Shown: piece after piece, positions 26,170 to 35,367 of the stretch
Layout of the letters: every line of letters begins with the position of its first letter
Position numbering within the stretch: the stretch's first letter is position 1
Origin: Synechococcus sp. PROS-7-1
GTDB lineage: Bacteria > Cyanobacteriota > Cyanobacteriia > PCC-6307 > Cyanobiaceae
DNA: 64,000 bases
Direction: 5' to 3'
Assembly: GCF_014279795.1 (NCBI RefSeq)
Contig: NZ_CP047945.1
Location: 1,632,572-1,696,571, forward strand
Made by a program: the position numbers and the translations under genes
Notes under the pieces: generated by a model
Told to the model about the DNA's origin: nothing
The model's database searches: none
Seen by the model: only the letters and a program-made list of their open reading frames with translations

Positions 26170-27498
26170 TCACCCGAAATCCACTCCAAATCGAGGGGTT
26201 ACGCCGAATGAGACACCTGGCGGGAGGATCCAAACCCCATGGCCGATAGCCAATGGATCGCGTGGGCTCATCCCTGAGCTGGCAAGGGTGACCACCTGAT
26301 CCACATGATTGGGGTGGTGCGAGAACGGAGCATTCCAGTCGCCATTGACAGGGCGTTTGTGGAAGAGCAGCCAACAGCGTTGGCGGAATGGTTCGAAGGT
26401 CCCGAGCCACCGGCTTGGATCGTCGGGATTGAGATTTCCACAGAGCAAAACAACCGGGAGCCGACCCTCTTGATCGAGAAAAAGCTGATAAGCCGCAGAG
26501 CCGATCGCCATCACAACCACGTGGATCCCTTCGCGGCGGAGTGCTTCGCGCAGCCCCAGCACCCCGAGCTGTTCTGGGACCACACGTTGATAGGTGTGCT
26601 GGCACTCCATGGAGAGAAGTTCAGCCTCATTCATCCAACGCTGATGCTTGGGGAGATGGGAGCGACTCAACACGGCCACCTTTGCGGATGCCCCCGACAT
26701 GAGCGGGCGCTCCGAAGGTCCACAATGCGCGATCTCCTGCAGCAGTGATGCGGCAAAACCTGGCTGGAGCCTGAGCAACTGCCCACGCACCACGTGCGCG
26801 GACAGATCCCCGCGCCCCAGGCAGACCGACGATCCCTGACGGCATGGCAGGGGAAGAACCCAGCTCTCGAGATCCCTGAGGTCAGCAAGCTGCAGCAGCT
26901 CAGTCGCCCAAACCGGCAAGGGGCGGCTGAGCAACAGTTTCTGCTGGAGACGTCGAGCAAGCAGCAGCAGCGGCAACAGCTCAATCACGAAATGCCCGAA
27001 GTGGGTAACGCTGTACTCGTTGAAGGGCCTCATGGCCACAAGCAACGGTTGCCGATCCAGAGCCGATGCATCTTGAACTGGAAAGTCGCGCCTGTCGCAA
27101 GAGAGCCTGAGCGTGCCGTCATCCAAGCGTTGAAATAACGGCTGATTCCGGTGGCGGCCATAAAAGTGATGCAGCTCGCGGCGATCGCGCTCGCAGAGCC
27201 AGAGCGAGCGAGAGCCGGGATGCATGAACCACTGCTTATCTTCCTGGCCTGCAAACCAGACCCAATGAAACAGCAGCAGCTCAAGCGGATCACTCAGCGC
27301 GATCCAACCCATCGGCATCCGCTGATCACCACCGAGCCGGAGGCGTCTAACAACACTGAATCCTGTGCAATCCGGTGATGGCGTCCAGATCGAAGGCAGA
27401 TCAGCGAGGGTCAACATTGGAAGGTGCATCAGCCGCCAATTGCCGCCATCCTCGGCCTGAGCAACCACAAACACGATGCGATCGGAATGGCGGCGCAA
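26170..27498 (-). CDS. GT61 (DUF563)-like glycosyltransferase
   Basis: 442 residues, soluble. The motif HFGHFVIELLPLL (about 166-178) matches the GHW-x-x-E signature of glycosyltransferase family 61 enzymes for polysaccharide synthesis, and VVVMAIGSAAYQLFL near residue 355 sits where the family GAxLxN motif falls, but degraded. Rich in Trp and His. The first 23 bases overlap the start of the divergent ion-channel gene; ATG 27429 would remove the overlap and give a slightly shorter protein. Confidence 0.6.
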   Translation of the reverse strand: MRRHSDRIVFVVAQAEDGGNWRLMHLPMLTLADLPSIWTPSPDCTGFSVVRRLRLGGDQRMPMGWIALSDPLELLLFHWVWFAGQEDKQWFMHPGSRSLWLCERDRRELHHFYGRHRNQPLFQRLDDGTLRLSCDRRDFPVQDASALDRQPLLVAMRPFNEYSVTHFGHFVIELLPLLLLARRLQQKLLLSRPLPVWATELLQLADLRDLESWVLPLPCRQGSSVCLGRGDLSAHVVRGQLLRLQPGFAASLLQEIAHCGPSERPLMSGASAKVAVLSRSHLPKHQRWMNEAELLSMECQHTYQRVVPEQLGVLGLREALRREGIHVVVMAIGSAAYQLFLDQEGRLPVVLLCGNLNPDDPSRWLGTFEPFRQRCWLLFHKRPVNGDWNAPFSHHPNHVDQVVTLASSGMSPRDPLAIGHGVWILPPGVSFGVTPRFGVDFG

Positions 27499-28222
27499 GC
27501 AAAGGAGGGAACGGATTTATGAACTGCTGCTAGGCCTCTGCCTGCTGGTGCTGGTCAGCTTCGCCTTTCCAAGAATCACCTGGCTGGGAAGCCTCGGCTA
27601 TGCCCTGATCGCCCTGCTGCTCACCCAGTTGGTGATGATCCGCAAGCCAGTGCTCACCCTGCAGGATCGTCTTTACCAAGCACTGGGACTCGTGGCGCTG
27701 TCGGCTTTGCTGCTGTGGCTGCTCACCCCGGTGCGCTGGGAGACCAGCGGCATGCCGCTGGTGTTGAGCTGGGGGGTCCTAGTGGGGTGGAGCGTGATCC
27801 GCCTGGTGGAACGCTTGGCCAGCGAACGGCGGGTCACCGCCGCCATGCTAATGGGGGCTGCTGCGGGCTATCTGCTGCTGGGGCTCACGGCCGGGCTGGT
27901 GATGAGCGCAGTGGAAACCATTCAGCCAGGCAGCTTCGAACCCCTCGACATCTCAATCACAGATGCTGCTGGCCAGAACAACACGGTGATCGAGTCAGGG
28001 CCGGTGTTCGCTCAGATCAATTACTTCGCCTTCATCTGCCTCACCACCGTTGGCTTTGGAGATATCAACCCCGAGCTTCCCCTGGCCAGGATGCTGGCCG
28101 TAGCGACTGGCATTGCCGGACCGCTTTACCTGGCGGTGGTGATGGGGGTGCTGATCGGGCGTTACGCCGGTGACCGTGAGATCGAAGACCGCCTGGAACA
28201 ACACAATCCCGATCGACGTTGA
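27476..28222 (+). CDS. potassium-channel family protein, filter GFGD
   Basis: 248 residues: basic N-terminus, about four helices, a re-entrant pore and a final helix. The selectivity filter is TTVGFGD (about 190-196), the K+-channel signature with Phe in place of the usual Tyr. The C-terminal tail is short and charged without an RCK domain. It is followed by a close paralogue 49 bases on, a tandem duplication. It starts divergently from, and overlaps, the GT61-like gene. Confidence 0.82.
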   Translation: MRSEWRRKQRRERIYELLLGLCLLVLVSFAFPRITWLGSLGYALIALLLTQLVMIRKPVLTLQDRLYQALGLVALSALLLWLLTPVRWETSGMPLVLSWGVLVGWSVIRLVERLASERRVTAAMLMGAAAGYLLLGLTAGLVMSAVETIQPGSFEPLDISITDAAGQNNTVIESGPVFAQINYFAFICLTTVGFGDINPELPLARMLAVATGIAGPLYLAVVMGVLIGRYAGDREIEDRLEQHNPDRR

Positions 28223-28271
28223 AGACAAACAGCCGCGCTGTGGTGAGACTTCCAGAAGACCGACGCCGACC

Positions 28272-28997
28272 GTGCCGAGCTTTCCGTCTTTTCTGCTGCA
28301 GCAACGCAATGGCCCCGGCCAGCGGGATTACCGGGTGCTGCTGGCTCTCACTCTGGTCGTGCTGATCAGCTTCGCCTTTCCGCCCCTGAACTGGCTCGGC
28401 GCTCCCTGCTACTCCCTGATCGCTCTCTGGTTCACGCGGGTGCTGGGCAGCAGCGGCAACGCCCACCCCTGGAGCGACCGGCTTTATCAAGCTCTGGGGC
28501 TGTTCGCGGTGGTGTCGCAGTGGATATGGCTGATCACACCGGTGAAGCTGGAGAGCAGCGGCATCCCCCTGGTCACCAGCTGGTGCTTGCTGGTGGGCTG
28601 GAGTGTGATCCGGCTGGTGCGTGCCCTGGCCAGCGAAACCAAGGTGAATGAACGGGTGCTGATGGGGGCCGCTGCGGGATATCTGCACCTGGGCCTCACC
28701 GCCGGTCTGGTGATGGGGGCTGTGGAAACGATTCAGCACGGGAGCTTCAGGCCGCTGACCATGGCCTCAATGATGGAACTCAGCTCCGACAGCGTGCTGA
28801 TGGTGAGCAGCTCGTTTGCAGAGATCAACTACTACGCCTTTGTGTGTCTCACCACCGTGGGCTACGGGGACATCAATCCCGTTCTGCCACTGGCCCGAAT
28901 GTTGAGCATCGCCACGAGCATCATCGGCCCCCTCTATCTGGCGGTGGTGATGGGCGTGCTGATCGGCCGCTTCAGCACGGATCTGAAAGGGGACTGA
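28272..28997 (+). CDS. potassium-channel family protein, filter GYGD
   Basis: 241 residues from GTG 28272; a longer frame would overlap the upstream gene. Clearly a paralogue of the gene before it: both share SFAFP near the start, DRLYQALGL, LVGWSVIRLV, MGAAAGYLxLGLTAGLVM and IGPLYLAVVMGVLIGR. The filter is the canonical TTVGYGD (about 193-199). The pore-preceding loop (NYYAFVCL) is conserved. The 3' end overlaps the convergent ribD by 26 bases. Confidence 0.82.
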   Translation: MPSFPSFLLQQRNGPGQRDYRVLLALTLVVLISFAFPPLNWLGAPCYSLIALWFTRVLGSSGNAHPWSDRLYQALGLFAVVSQWIWLITPVKLESSGIPLVTSWCLLVGWSVIRLVRALASETKVNERVLMGAAAGYLHLGLTAGLVMGAVETIQHGSFRPLTMASMMELSSDSVLMVSSSFAEINYYAFVCLTTVGYGDINPVLPLARMLSIATSIIGPLYLAVVMGVLIGRFSTDLKGD

Positions 28998-30090
28998 GGG
29001 TCGCCTGCAGCAACAGATCGTGGGCGAGGCGCTGCTGATGCAGGCCCTGCAGCTCCACCACCTCGTTCATGGCCTGGAAGCCCAGAGTTCCCAGAGGGGT
29101 GCGCGCCGGCTCACCGCCCAGCAGCTTGGGTGCAATCACCGCCGCGATGTCCTGCACACAACCCTGCTGGATGGCGGCAGAGGCCAGCCCCGGGCCGCAC
29201 TCCCAGAGCACCCGATTGCAGCCCTGCTGGGCCAACACCTCCATCAGAGCGCCGGGCTCGCAGGCCTGCAGCTCCTGCCGCTGCACACCGACAGCGTCCA
29301 AGCGGCTCCTTGCGTCCGCCGGCGCGTCCAGGCCGTGCACCACGAGGGTGGGAGCGACGGATTGATCCCAAAGCTGGGCCTGATCGGGCAAATCAAGACT
29401 GCGGCTCAGCACCACCCGCAGCGGTTCGGGGCTGCGCAAGCCCCGGCTGGTGAGCAGGGGGTCGTCAGCGCGCACGGTGCCGCCCCCCACAATCACCGCA
29501 TCACACTGGGCCCGCAAACGGTGCACCCAGCTGCGGGCGCTGGGACCGCTGATCCACTGGCTGGCGCCATTGGGCAAGGCGGTGCGGCCGTCGAGGCTCA
29601 TGGCCCACTTGAGAAGCCCCCAGGGCCGGCCGGTGCGCACGCGGTGCACGAAGGCGCGGTTCTGGTGGGCTGCTTCAGCCTCAAGCACCCCGGAGATCAC
29701 CTCCACTCCGGCATCCCGCAGTCGCTGCAAACCACCGCCGGCAACACGAGGGTCGGGATCGGTGAGTGCCACCACCACCCGAGCGATTCCTGCCTGAATC
29801 ACGGCGTCGGTGCAGGGCGGGGTGCGGCCGTGATGGCAGCAGGGCTCCAAGGTGACGATGATCGTGCCGCCGCGGGCGGCATCACCGGCCTGGGCCAAGG
29901 CCCCCACTTCGGCATGGGGTTCACCAGCCCGAGCATGAAACCCCTCCCCCACCAATGCGCCGGAGGGATCGAGCACTACGGCGCCTACCAAGGGATTGGG
30001 ACTGGTGTAGCCATCGGCCAAGGCCGCCAGCGCCAGGGCCCGGCGCATCCAGGGAATCCAGCGCTGATCAGGGTCAGCGACCGCCCTCAT
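28972..30090 (-). CDS. ribD: bifunctional riboflavin deaminase/reductase RibD
   Basis: 372 residues. The deaminase domain (1-145) has the zinc ligands His59 in EPHAEVGAL, Cys84 and Cys93 in PCCHHGRTPPCTDAVI. The reductase domain (150-372) has GRPWGLLKWAMSLDGRTALP and VRADDPLLTSRG typical of the NADPH-dependent half. It performs two successive steps of riboflavin synthesis. Coupled by ATGA to the upstream DUF3122 gene. RibF, the FAD-forming enzyme, is at 60 kb. Confidence 0.95.
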   Translation of the reverse strand: MRAVADPDQRWIPWMRRALALAALADGYTSPNPLVGAVVLDPSGALVGEGFHARAGEPHAEVGALAQAGDAARGGTIIVTLEPCCHHGRTPPCTDAVIQAGIARVVVALTDPDPRVAGGGLQRLRDAGVEVISGVLEAEAAHQNRAFVHRVRTGRPWGLLKWAMSLDGRTALPNGASQWISGPSARSWVHRLRAQCDAVIVGGGTVRADDPLLTSRGLRSPEPLRVVLSRSLDLPDQAQLWDQSVAPTLVVHGLDAPADARSRLDAVGVQRQELQACEPGALMEVLAQQGCNRVLWECGPGLASAAIQQGCVQDIAAVIAPKLLGGEPARTPLGTLGFQAMNEVVELQGLHQQRLAHDLLLQATLSPLSDPC

Positions 30091-30587
30091 GATCCAAGAG
30101 GCTCCGTCTGCACCTCACGCCACTCGCCCACCACATAGGGGGGGACGGGCATTTCGTTGAACACACCGGGAAGGAACAAACGCAGCGGGCGGTTGTTGCT
30201 GAGATCGTTGAGCAGGGGGTCGAGGGCAAATTCAGCGGCTGCTTCCCGGCCATCACTGGCCAGAACTGGATTCTCAAGAGTGATGTCGTCGAGCTGCCAC
30301 TCCTTCACGCCGGCCTGCACAAGCAGGGGGGAGGGGTGTTCGAGGCGCAGTTTTCCGGGGTAGCCCACGATACGCAGCACCACAGGGTTGCCCGGCTGGC
30401 CGGTGCGATAGGCCACCGCCTGCCAACTCTGGTAATCGAGATCGCGCAGGCTTTCGAGGCTGCGCAACATCGGTGCCCCGTTCTCATCCTGGTGTTCATG
30501 CACCTGCGCGCTCACGGCCATCGGGGTGAGCAGCAACAGCGTTACGGCAACCAGCAGTGTGCAAAGCAGACGACGCAACGCGAGCAT
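30087..30587 (-). CDS. DUF3122 secreted protein
   Basis: 166 residues with a signal peptide (about 1-27, ending VSAQ). The mature part reads DYQSWQAVAYRTG ... LRIVGYPGKLRLEHPSPL and PPYVVGEWREV at the end, matching the small cyanobacterial family DUF3122, for which no function is known. Its stop overlaps the ribD start by four bases, so ribD is probably translated behind it. Periplasmic or lumenal location is predicted. Confidence 0.82.
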   Translation of the reverse strand: MLALRRLLCTLLVAVTLLLLTPMAVSAQVHEHQDENGAPMLRSLESLRDLDYQSWQAVAYRTGQPGNPVVLRIVGYPGKLRLEHPSPLLVQAGVKEWQLDDITLENPVLASDGREAAAEFALDPLLNDLSNNRPLRLFLPGVFNEMPVPPYVVGEWREVQTEPLGS

Positions 30588-30611
30588 GAATCAAGCGCGA
30601 ACAGTGCTCCC

Positions 30612-31091
30612 ATGATCGAGCATCAACCCCTGAAAGCGGGATCCCTGCTGGACCCACGCCTGCCCGCCTGCGGCACGGCCTTGCGCGAGGTGGACGACAT
30701 GACCCTGCCCGGGGAGCAGGACGCGCAGCTCAGCTTCGGGCCCGGGACGCTGCGTTATTACGTGATGCGCATCCCCCGCAGACCCCTGCGGATTACGGCG
30801 ATGACCCGCCACGTGAACGCCACCCAATGCCTGAGTTCGGCCGAAGCACGCCCGTTCTGGCTGCTGCTGGCTCCGCCAGACACCGAAGGACCGTTGCTCG
30901 ATGCCTCCAAGGCCTGGCTGCTGCGCATCGAGGCCGGCGAAGGCATCAAATTGCATCTAGGCACCTGGCATGCGGGGCCGTTGTTTGATGCTGACTCCGC
31001 GTCTTTTTTCAATCTGGAGCTGAGCGACACCAACCAGAACGATCACGAAACCCTGAAGCTCGATCGCCCTTTGCAGGTGTCGTTGAACTGA
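30612..31091 (+). CDS. ureidoglycolate lyase-like cupin protein
   Basis: 159 residues from ATG 30612; the frame is open upstream but there runs antisense to DUF3122. The cupin strands contain LGTWHAGPLFDADSASFFNLEL, the pattern of ureidoglycolate lyase (AllA) family proteins, and FWLLLAPPD earlier. AllA releases urea and glyoxylate from ureidoglycolate in purine catabolism. No other allantoin genes are near, so the substrate may differ. It ends one base before the convergent GH116 gene. Confidence 0.72.
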   Translation: MIEHQPLKAGSLLDPRLPACGTALREVDDMTLPGEQDAQLSFGPGTLRYYVMRIPRRPLRITAMTRHVNATQCLSSAEARPFWLLLAPPDTEGPLLDASKAWLLRIEAGEGIKLHLGTWHAGPLFDADSASFFNLELSDTNQNDHETLKLDRPLQVSLN

Positions 31092-33638
31092 CTAACCCCG
31101 CTCCGCCCCCGGAATCCGTTGCCAATCCGTGTGCGTTGCCCACAGTCCCCAGATCGCCATCGCCCGTAGGTAGTGGCAAGCCCGGAAGGTGTTCACCGCT
31201 GTGATCGCCTCCGGCGTGCGGAACTGCAGACCACCGCTGTACACCTGCTCCACAACCGCTGAGCAGATCGCTTCCGCGGTTTGGCCTTCGCCCATCAGGC
31301 GGTAGTAGCTGGCAATGCCGAAGTTGATGCCCGTCCACACCTCCAAGGGATGGGTGCCATTGGGATCCAGGGGTGTGCCATCGCGGCGCAGACCATTGGC
31401 CACCCCGAGGCTGCCGCCTTGGAACTTCTCAAAGCAGCTCTCCTTCACGGCCTTGAGCGTGCTGCGGCTGTTGGCCTCACTCACCACCGGCTCCAGCCCC
31501 AGCAGACGCGCATAGAAATCACCACAGAGCTGATCGGCCATCACCACCGGCGTACCGCTTTCGGCATCGATGTCGTAGTACTCGCCATTCCAGAGCAGAC
31601 GATCAAAGTTGCTGCGCGATTGCTCAAGCCAGGCGCTGAAGGTGTGCTGATCGCTGCCCGTGTCCAGCCCCAGCTCCTGCTGCAATCGTTGGGCCATGGC
31701 CAGAGCGGCTTCCAGCGCAGCGATCCACAACGCCCCGCAGTAGGCACTCACCCCCTTCAGCGGCCAGTCGTCGAAGGTCTGGTCAGGAGCACCTCCGTTG
31801 TCGGGCAAGCCGTCGTTGTTCACATCAAAACGCTTCAGGTAGTGCAAGGCCTGCACCGCCGCAGGCCAGCAATCGGCCAGAAATGTGAGATCTTCGCCGG
31901 TGGGTGCCAGCTTGAAGGTGCGCCACACCTGCAGCACAAAGTCACTGGCGAGGTCTTTCCAGAGATTGCAATCCTGATACGCCGTGTAATTGGTGGCATC
32001 AAAGGGCACTTCGTTGGGAGCCCCCAGGTCGTGCGGCGTGGCCCCCTCCACCTTGCGATCGGCTTCCACACGGCCGCGCCCTTGGGTGAAATACCAACCG
32101 ATCGGCCGCTGGGTGGCATCCGCCGCCGGGATCGCTCTGGCGAAACTGCGCAGCACGGCCTTGTCGAGCTCCGGCCAGAGCTGCAGCAGGGCAAAGGAGC
32201 CATAGAGCCGCACATCCAAACTTTCGTACCAGGCGTAGTCGAGGCACTCGAGCACGCCGAAGCGGCCGTGGGGATCCTTACTCGATGCCGCGGTCCAGAG
32301 GCTTCCGCCACTGGCCAGGTCGTAGAGCTCATTAAACAGAGCCATACGCAAGGCTTCCGGCAGCTCCTTGCGCGCCAGCACCGGTGCCTGCCAGGCATCA
32401 ATCAGCTCACGCCACTGGCGCCAGTCGCGCAGCGCTTCCGCTGCCAACGCCGCAGCATTGCGACCATCGGCTCCGAAGAAATCGGTGTAGCGGCGCAGAT
32501 CACGCACACCGGTCGCGAAGGCGGTAACCGGCAGATCCCAGCTGATCGCAATTGGAATCTCTCGCGATTCCCCGGGAGCCAGGGTGAACGTGAGGGCGAT
32601 CGCTGCACTGGCTTGCTCGCCCGCACGGCTGGAGCGATCGTTGTTGCTGTTGGGAATGCGGCCCTCCGCAGCGAACGATTGCCAGATCTCCTGGCCATCG
32701 CCCGTAGGGTCCCAACGGCTGCAGCGCAGCACTTCCACGCCCTTCAGGGCGTCCGGCACCGCCAGACACCACTGACCCTGGCCCTCTCCGATCGGCTCAC
32801 TGCGCTGGCCCTCCAACACAATGCCGCGCACACCCTCTTGATCCAACCAACGGTTGCGTTGTCCTTCGCCCTGGCCGATCGCCGGCGCGTAGTTGTGCTC
32901 CGGGCTGCCGTCGTCGCGGAAGTGCACCTCTGCCGAGGGGTCGGTGTTGAAGAACCAACCCACGGTGTTGCGCCAACTCAGCAGCAACGACAGATCCAAC
33001 GGTTGATCGCTGGGATTGCACAGGGTCCAGCGGAACACGGCCACCGGGTAACTGGTGCGTTGGTAGTCGCCTGGAAGAATCGGGCTGAACGCCTCGCAAC
33101 TCACCTCGGCGTCGTACACACCCTCGTAACGGGTCCAGCTCAGGGGATAGCGGGCGGCGTAGGTGCCGGTGCTGCGCTCCGGCGTGCTGGCGGGATACCA
33201 ATCCCAGGCAGCCAGGGGCTCACCGCTGTTGGGGCGTGAGGCATCCGCCTCGGGCTTCACGGCTAAAGCGTGGGCCCGTTTGCTGCTGCCGTTGCTTTCG
33301 AACAGGGCGAACTGGCAGTCGGGGATCGTTCCATACCAGTGCTCTCCACCATCGAGGTGCCAGAGGTTGAAGTCACCGCGGGAGCTGCGGCCGATGCAGC
33401 CAGCACCAAAGCCCCCCAGGGGCATGCCGTGCCAGGGGCCGTCATCGAGATTGCTGGCGTAACGCACCGTGTAGGGCTGATCCCAGCCCAAACCGAACGG
33501 CCGGCTCCAACTGGCCTCAGGAGGCGTCCAGGCCTGCGGCCGGGAACTGCGCCGCATGAGCGAGCGCAGGGCAGACAGACCGAAGGGAGCCATGAAACGG
33601 CGGAAGGTCGCCCCAGATTGCCAGACCTTGTCAGACAA
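31092..33638 (-). CDS. GH116 family beta-glucosidase/glucosylceramidase-like
   Basis: 848 residues with no signal peptide. The N-terminal beta domain carries GMPLGGFGAGCIGRS (about 72-86). The (alpha/alpha)6 barrel has the family nucleophile Glu in FNELYDLASGGSLW (about 437) and the acid/base Asp in APDQTFDDWPLKG (about 620). Animal GBA2 and bacterial TxGH116 are the characterised relatives, cleaving beta-glucosides. In a cyanobacterium the target might be a glucolipid or a compatible-solute glycoside; this is inference. Divergent from the amidohydrolase gene. Confidence 0.88.
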   Translation of the reverse strand: MSDKVWQSGATFRRFMAPFGLSALRSLMRRSSRPQAWTPPEASWSRPFGLGWDQPYTVRYASNLDDGPWHGMPLGGFGAGCIGRSSRGDFNLWHLDGGEHWYGTIPDCQFALFESNGSSKRAHALAVKPEADASRPNSGEPLAAWDWYPASTPERSTGTYAARYPLSWTRYEGVYDAEVSCEAFSPILPGDYQRTSYPVAVFRWTLCNPSDQPLDLSLLLSWRNTVGWFFNTDPSAEVHFRDDGSPEHNYAPAIGQGEGQRNRWLDQEGVRGIVLEGQRSEPIGEGQGQWCLAVPDALKGVEVLRCSRWDPTGDGQEIWQSFAAEGRIPNSNNDRSSRAGEQASAAIALTFTLAPGESREIPIAISWDLPVTAFATGVRDLRRYTDFFGADGRNAAALAAEALRDWRQWRELIDAWQAPVLARKELPEALRMALFNELYDLASGGSLWTAASSKDPHGRFGVLECLDYAWYESLDVRLYGSFALLQLWPELDKAVLRSFARAIPAADATQRPIGWYFTQGRGRVEADRKVEGATPHDLGAPNEVPFDATNYTAYQDCNLWKDLASDFVLQVWRTFKLAPTGEDLTFLADCWPAAVQALHYLKRFDVNNDGLPDNGGAPDQTFDDWPLKGVSAYCGALWIAALEAALAMAQRLQQELGLDTGSDQHTFSAWLEQSRSNFDRLLWNGEYYDIDAESGTPVVMADQLCGDFYARLLGLEPVVSEANSRSTLKAVKESCFEKFQGGSLGVANGLRRDGTPLDPNGTHPLEVWTGINFGIASYYRLMGEGQTAEAICSAVVEQVYSGGLQFRTPEAITAVNTFRACHYLRAMAIWGLWATHTDWQRIPGAERG

Positions 33639-33684
33639 GCCAGGGGATGGCTACCAGCAGAGCAGCAGGCTTCAGCACGTTTTC

Positions 33685-35367
33685 ATGAGCGCGCACACCT
33701 CCGCCGACCTGATCCTGCAGGGGGGCACGCTGATCACCATGAATCCAGCCCAGCCCAGAGCTGAAGCGATGGCCATCCGCGATGGGCTGATTCAAGCCGT
33801 GGGATCGCAGGAGCAGGTGATGGCCTGCCAAGGGCCGACAACCCAGGTGGTGGACCTGGCTGGGCACACGCTGCTGCCCGGCTTCATCGATGCCCACGGG
33901 CATTTCAGCAATGCCCTGATGGTGGTGGACTGGGCCAACATCCAGCGGCCGCCAGCCGGTCCGGTCACGGACATCGCCAGCCTGCAGCAGGTGCTGCGCG
34001 ATCACCTCACGGCCCATCCACTGGCACCAGGACAGTGGATGGTGGGCTACGGCTATGACCCCGATGGACTTGCCGACGGCCGTGGGCTCGACCGGGCCGA
34101 CATCGACCCCATCACGCCCGATAACCCCGTGATGCTCATTCACAACTCCAACCACGGTGCCGTGCTCAACAGCAAAGCCCTGGAGCTGGTGGGCTACGAC
34201 GCAGCCACACCGGATCCGGCCGGCGGGGTGATCGTGAGGCGGGCGGGAAGCCAGGAACCTGCAGGCCTGGTGATGGAAACCGCGTTCATCCCCCTGTTCG
34301 TGCAAATGCCGAAACCCTCTCAAGAGGCGTTGCTCGAGCGGTTTGCCGCGGCTCAGGCCCTTTACACCTGCAAAGGCATCACCACCATTCAGGAGGGAGC
34401 CACCACCGCAGCCGATCTGACAATGTTGCAGCGGGGAGCCTCAGAGGGGCGACTGCTGGTGGATGTCGTGTCCCTCCCCCTGGTGCTGGAGGTGCCGAAG
34501 ATCCTCAGTGAGCGCTTTCCCGATGGGCATCACCACAGCCTCGAGCTGCCCGAAGCCGCGCGGGATGCCTTCGGCACTTATCACAACCGGTTCAAGCTGC
34601 AGGGCATCAAGTTGCTCCTGGATGGTTCTCCTCAGGGGAAGACTGCGTTCTGGAGCGAACCCCTGCTCACCGGGGGACCGAACGGTGAAGCCAACTGGCG
34701 GGGGCAACCGATCGTGCCGCCGGAAGAATTGAACAAAGCCGTGGCCACTCTGAGCCGCCAGGGCATTCAACTTTTCGCGCACTGCAACGGCGATGCCGCG
34801 ATCGCGATGATGATCGAAGCAGTGCGCAAGGCCGGTCTTCAGGCAGACCAGGACCACCGCACGGTGATCATCCACTCCCAGTTCATGGCCCCCGGTCAGC
34901 TGGAGGAGTACGTGGAACTCGGGCTGCATCCCAGTTTTTTCACGGTGCACGCCTTTTTCTATGGCGATGTACACCTCGCCAATCTGGGAGCCGATCGCTG
35001 CAGCCGCCTCAGCCCCATGGCCTCCGCCATGCGCCTGGGCCTGCATTGCTCCAACCACAACGACTTCTCGGTGACACCAATTGAGCCGATGCGGATGGTG
35101 CAAACCGCGATGCAGCGGCGCAGTCGCAGCGGAACCGTGCTGGGTGAGGGGGAGCGTGTGAGCGCTGAACAGGCGTTGATGGCTCTCACCCTCGAGGCCG
35201 CCTGGCAGCTGCGTGAGGAAACAAGCAAAGGCAGCCTTGAGGTGGGCAAACGCGCTGATCTGGTGGTGCTCGATCAAGACCCCACGACCGTCAATCCAGA
35301 CGACCTCAATGGCATTGAGGTGATCGCCACCATCAAAGACGGAGCCTGCGTGCATGGCTCCCTCTGA
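33685..35367 (+). CDS. YtcJ-like metal-dependent amidohydrolase
   Basis: 560 residues from ATG 33685, chosen since earlier codons overlap the divergent GH116 gene. The amidohydrolase metal site GFIDAHGHFSN (about 68-78) precedes a TIM barrel with FAHCNGDAAI and HSQFMAPGQ and a C-terminal strand KGSLEVGKRADLVVLDQDP. Related enzymes hydrolyse N-substituted formamides, hydantoins or similar; substrate unknown. The last 14 bases overlap the CobW-type gene. Confidence 0.85.
   Translation: MSAHTSADLILQGGTLITMNPAQPRAEAMAIRDGLIQAVGSQEQVMACQGPTTQVVDLAGHTLLPGFIDAHGHFSNALMVVDWANIQRPPAGPVTDIASLQQVLRDHLTAHPLAPGQWMVGYGYDPDGLADGRGLDRADIDPITPDNPVMLIHNSNHGAVLNSKALELVGYDAATPDPAGGVIVRRAGSQEPAGLVMETAFIPLFVQMPKPSQEALLERFAAAQALYTCKGITTIQEGATTAADLTMLQRGASEGRLLVDVVSLPLVLEVPKILSERFPDGHHHSLELPEAARDAFGTYHNRFKLQGIKLLLDGSPQGKTAFWSEPLLTGGPNGEANWRGQPIVPPEELNKAVATLSRQGIQLFAHCNGDAAIAMMIEAVRKAGLQADQDHRTVIIHSQFMAPGQLEEYVELGLHPSFFTVHAFFYGDVHLANLGADRCSRLSPMASAMRLGLHCSNHNDFSVTPIEPMRMVQTAMQRRSRSGTVLGEGERVSAEQALMALTLEAAWQLREETSKGSLEVGKRADLVVLDQDPTTVNPDDLNGIEVIATIKDGACVHGSL

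Noticed and set aside
29020-30138. Plus-strand open frame of 372 codons opposite ribD
   Set aside because: Shadow of ribD; Gly/His/Gln-rich low-information translation without a domain.
31281-33239. Long plus-strand open frame (652 codons) opposite the GH116 gene
   Set aside because: It is fully antisense to a gene with clear catalytic motifs, has no domain and a composition typical of the reverse frame of GC-rich coding DNA.
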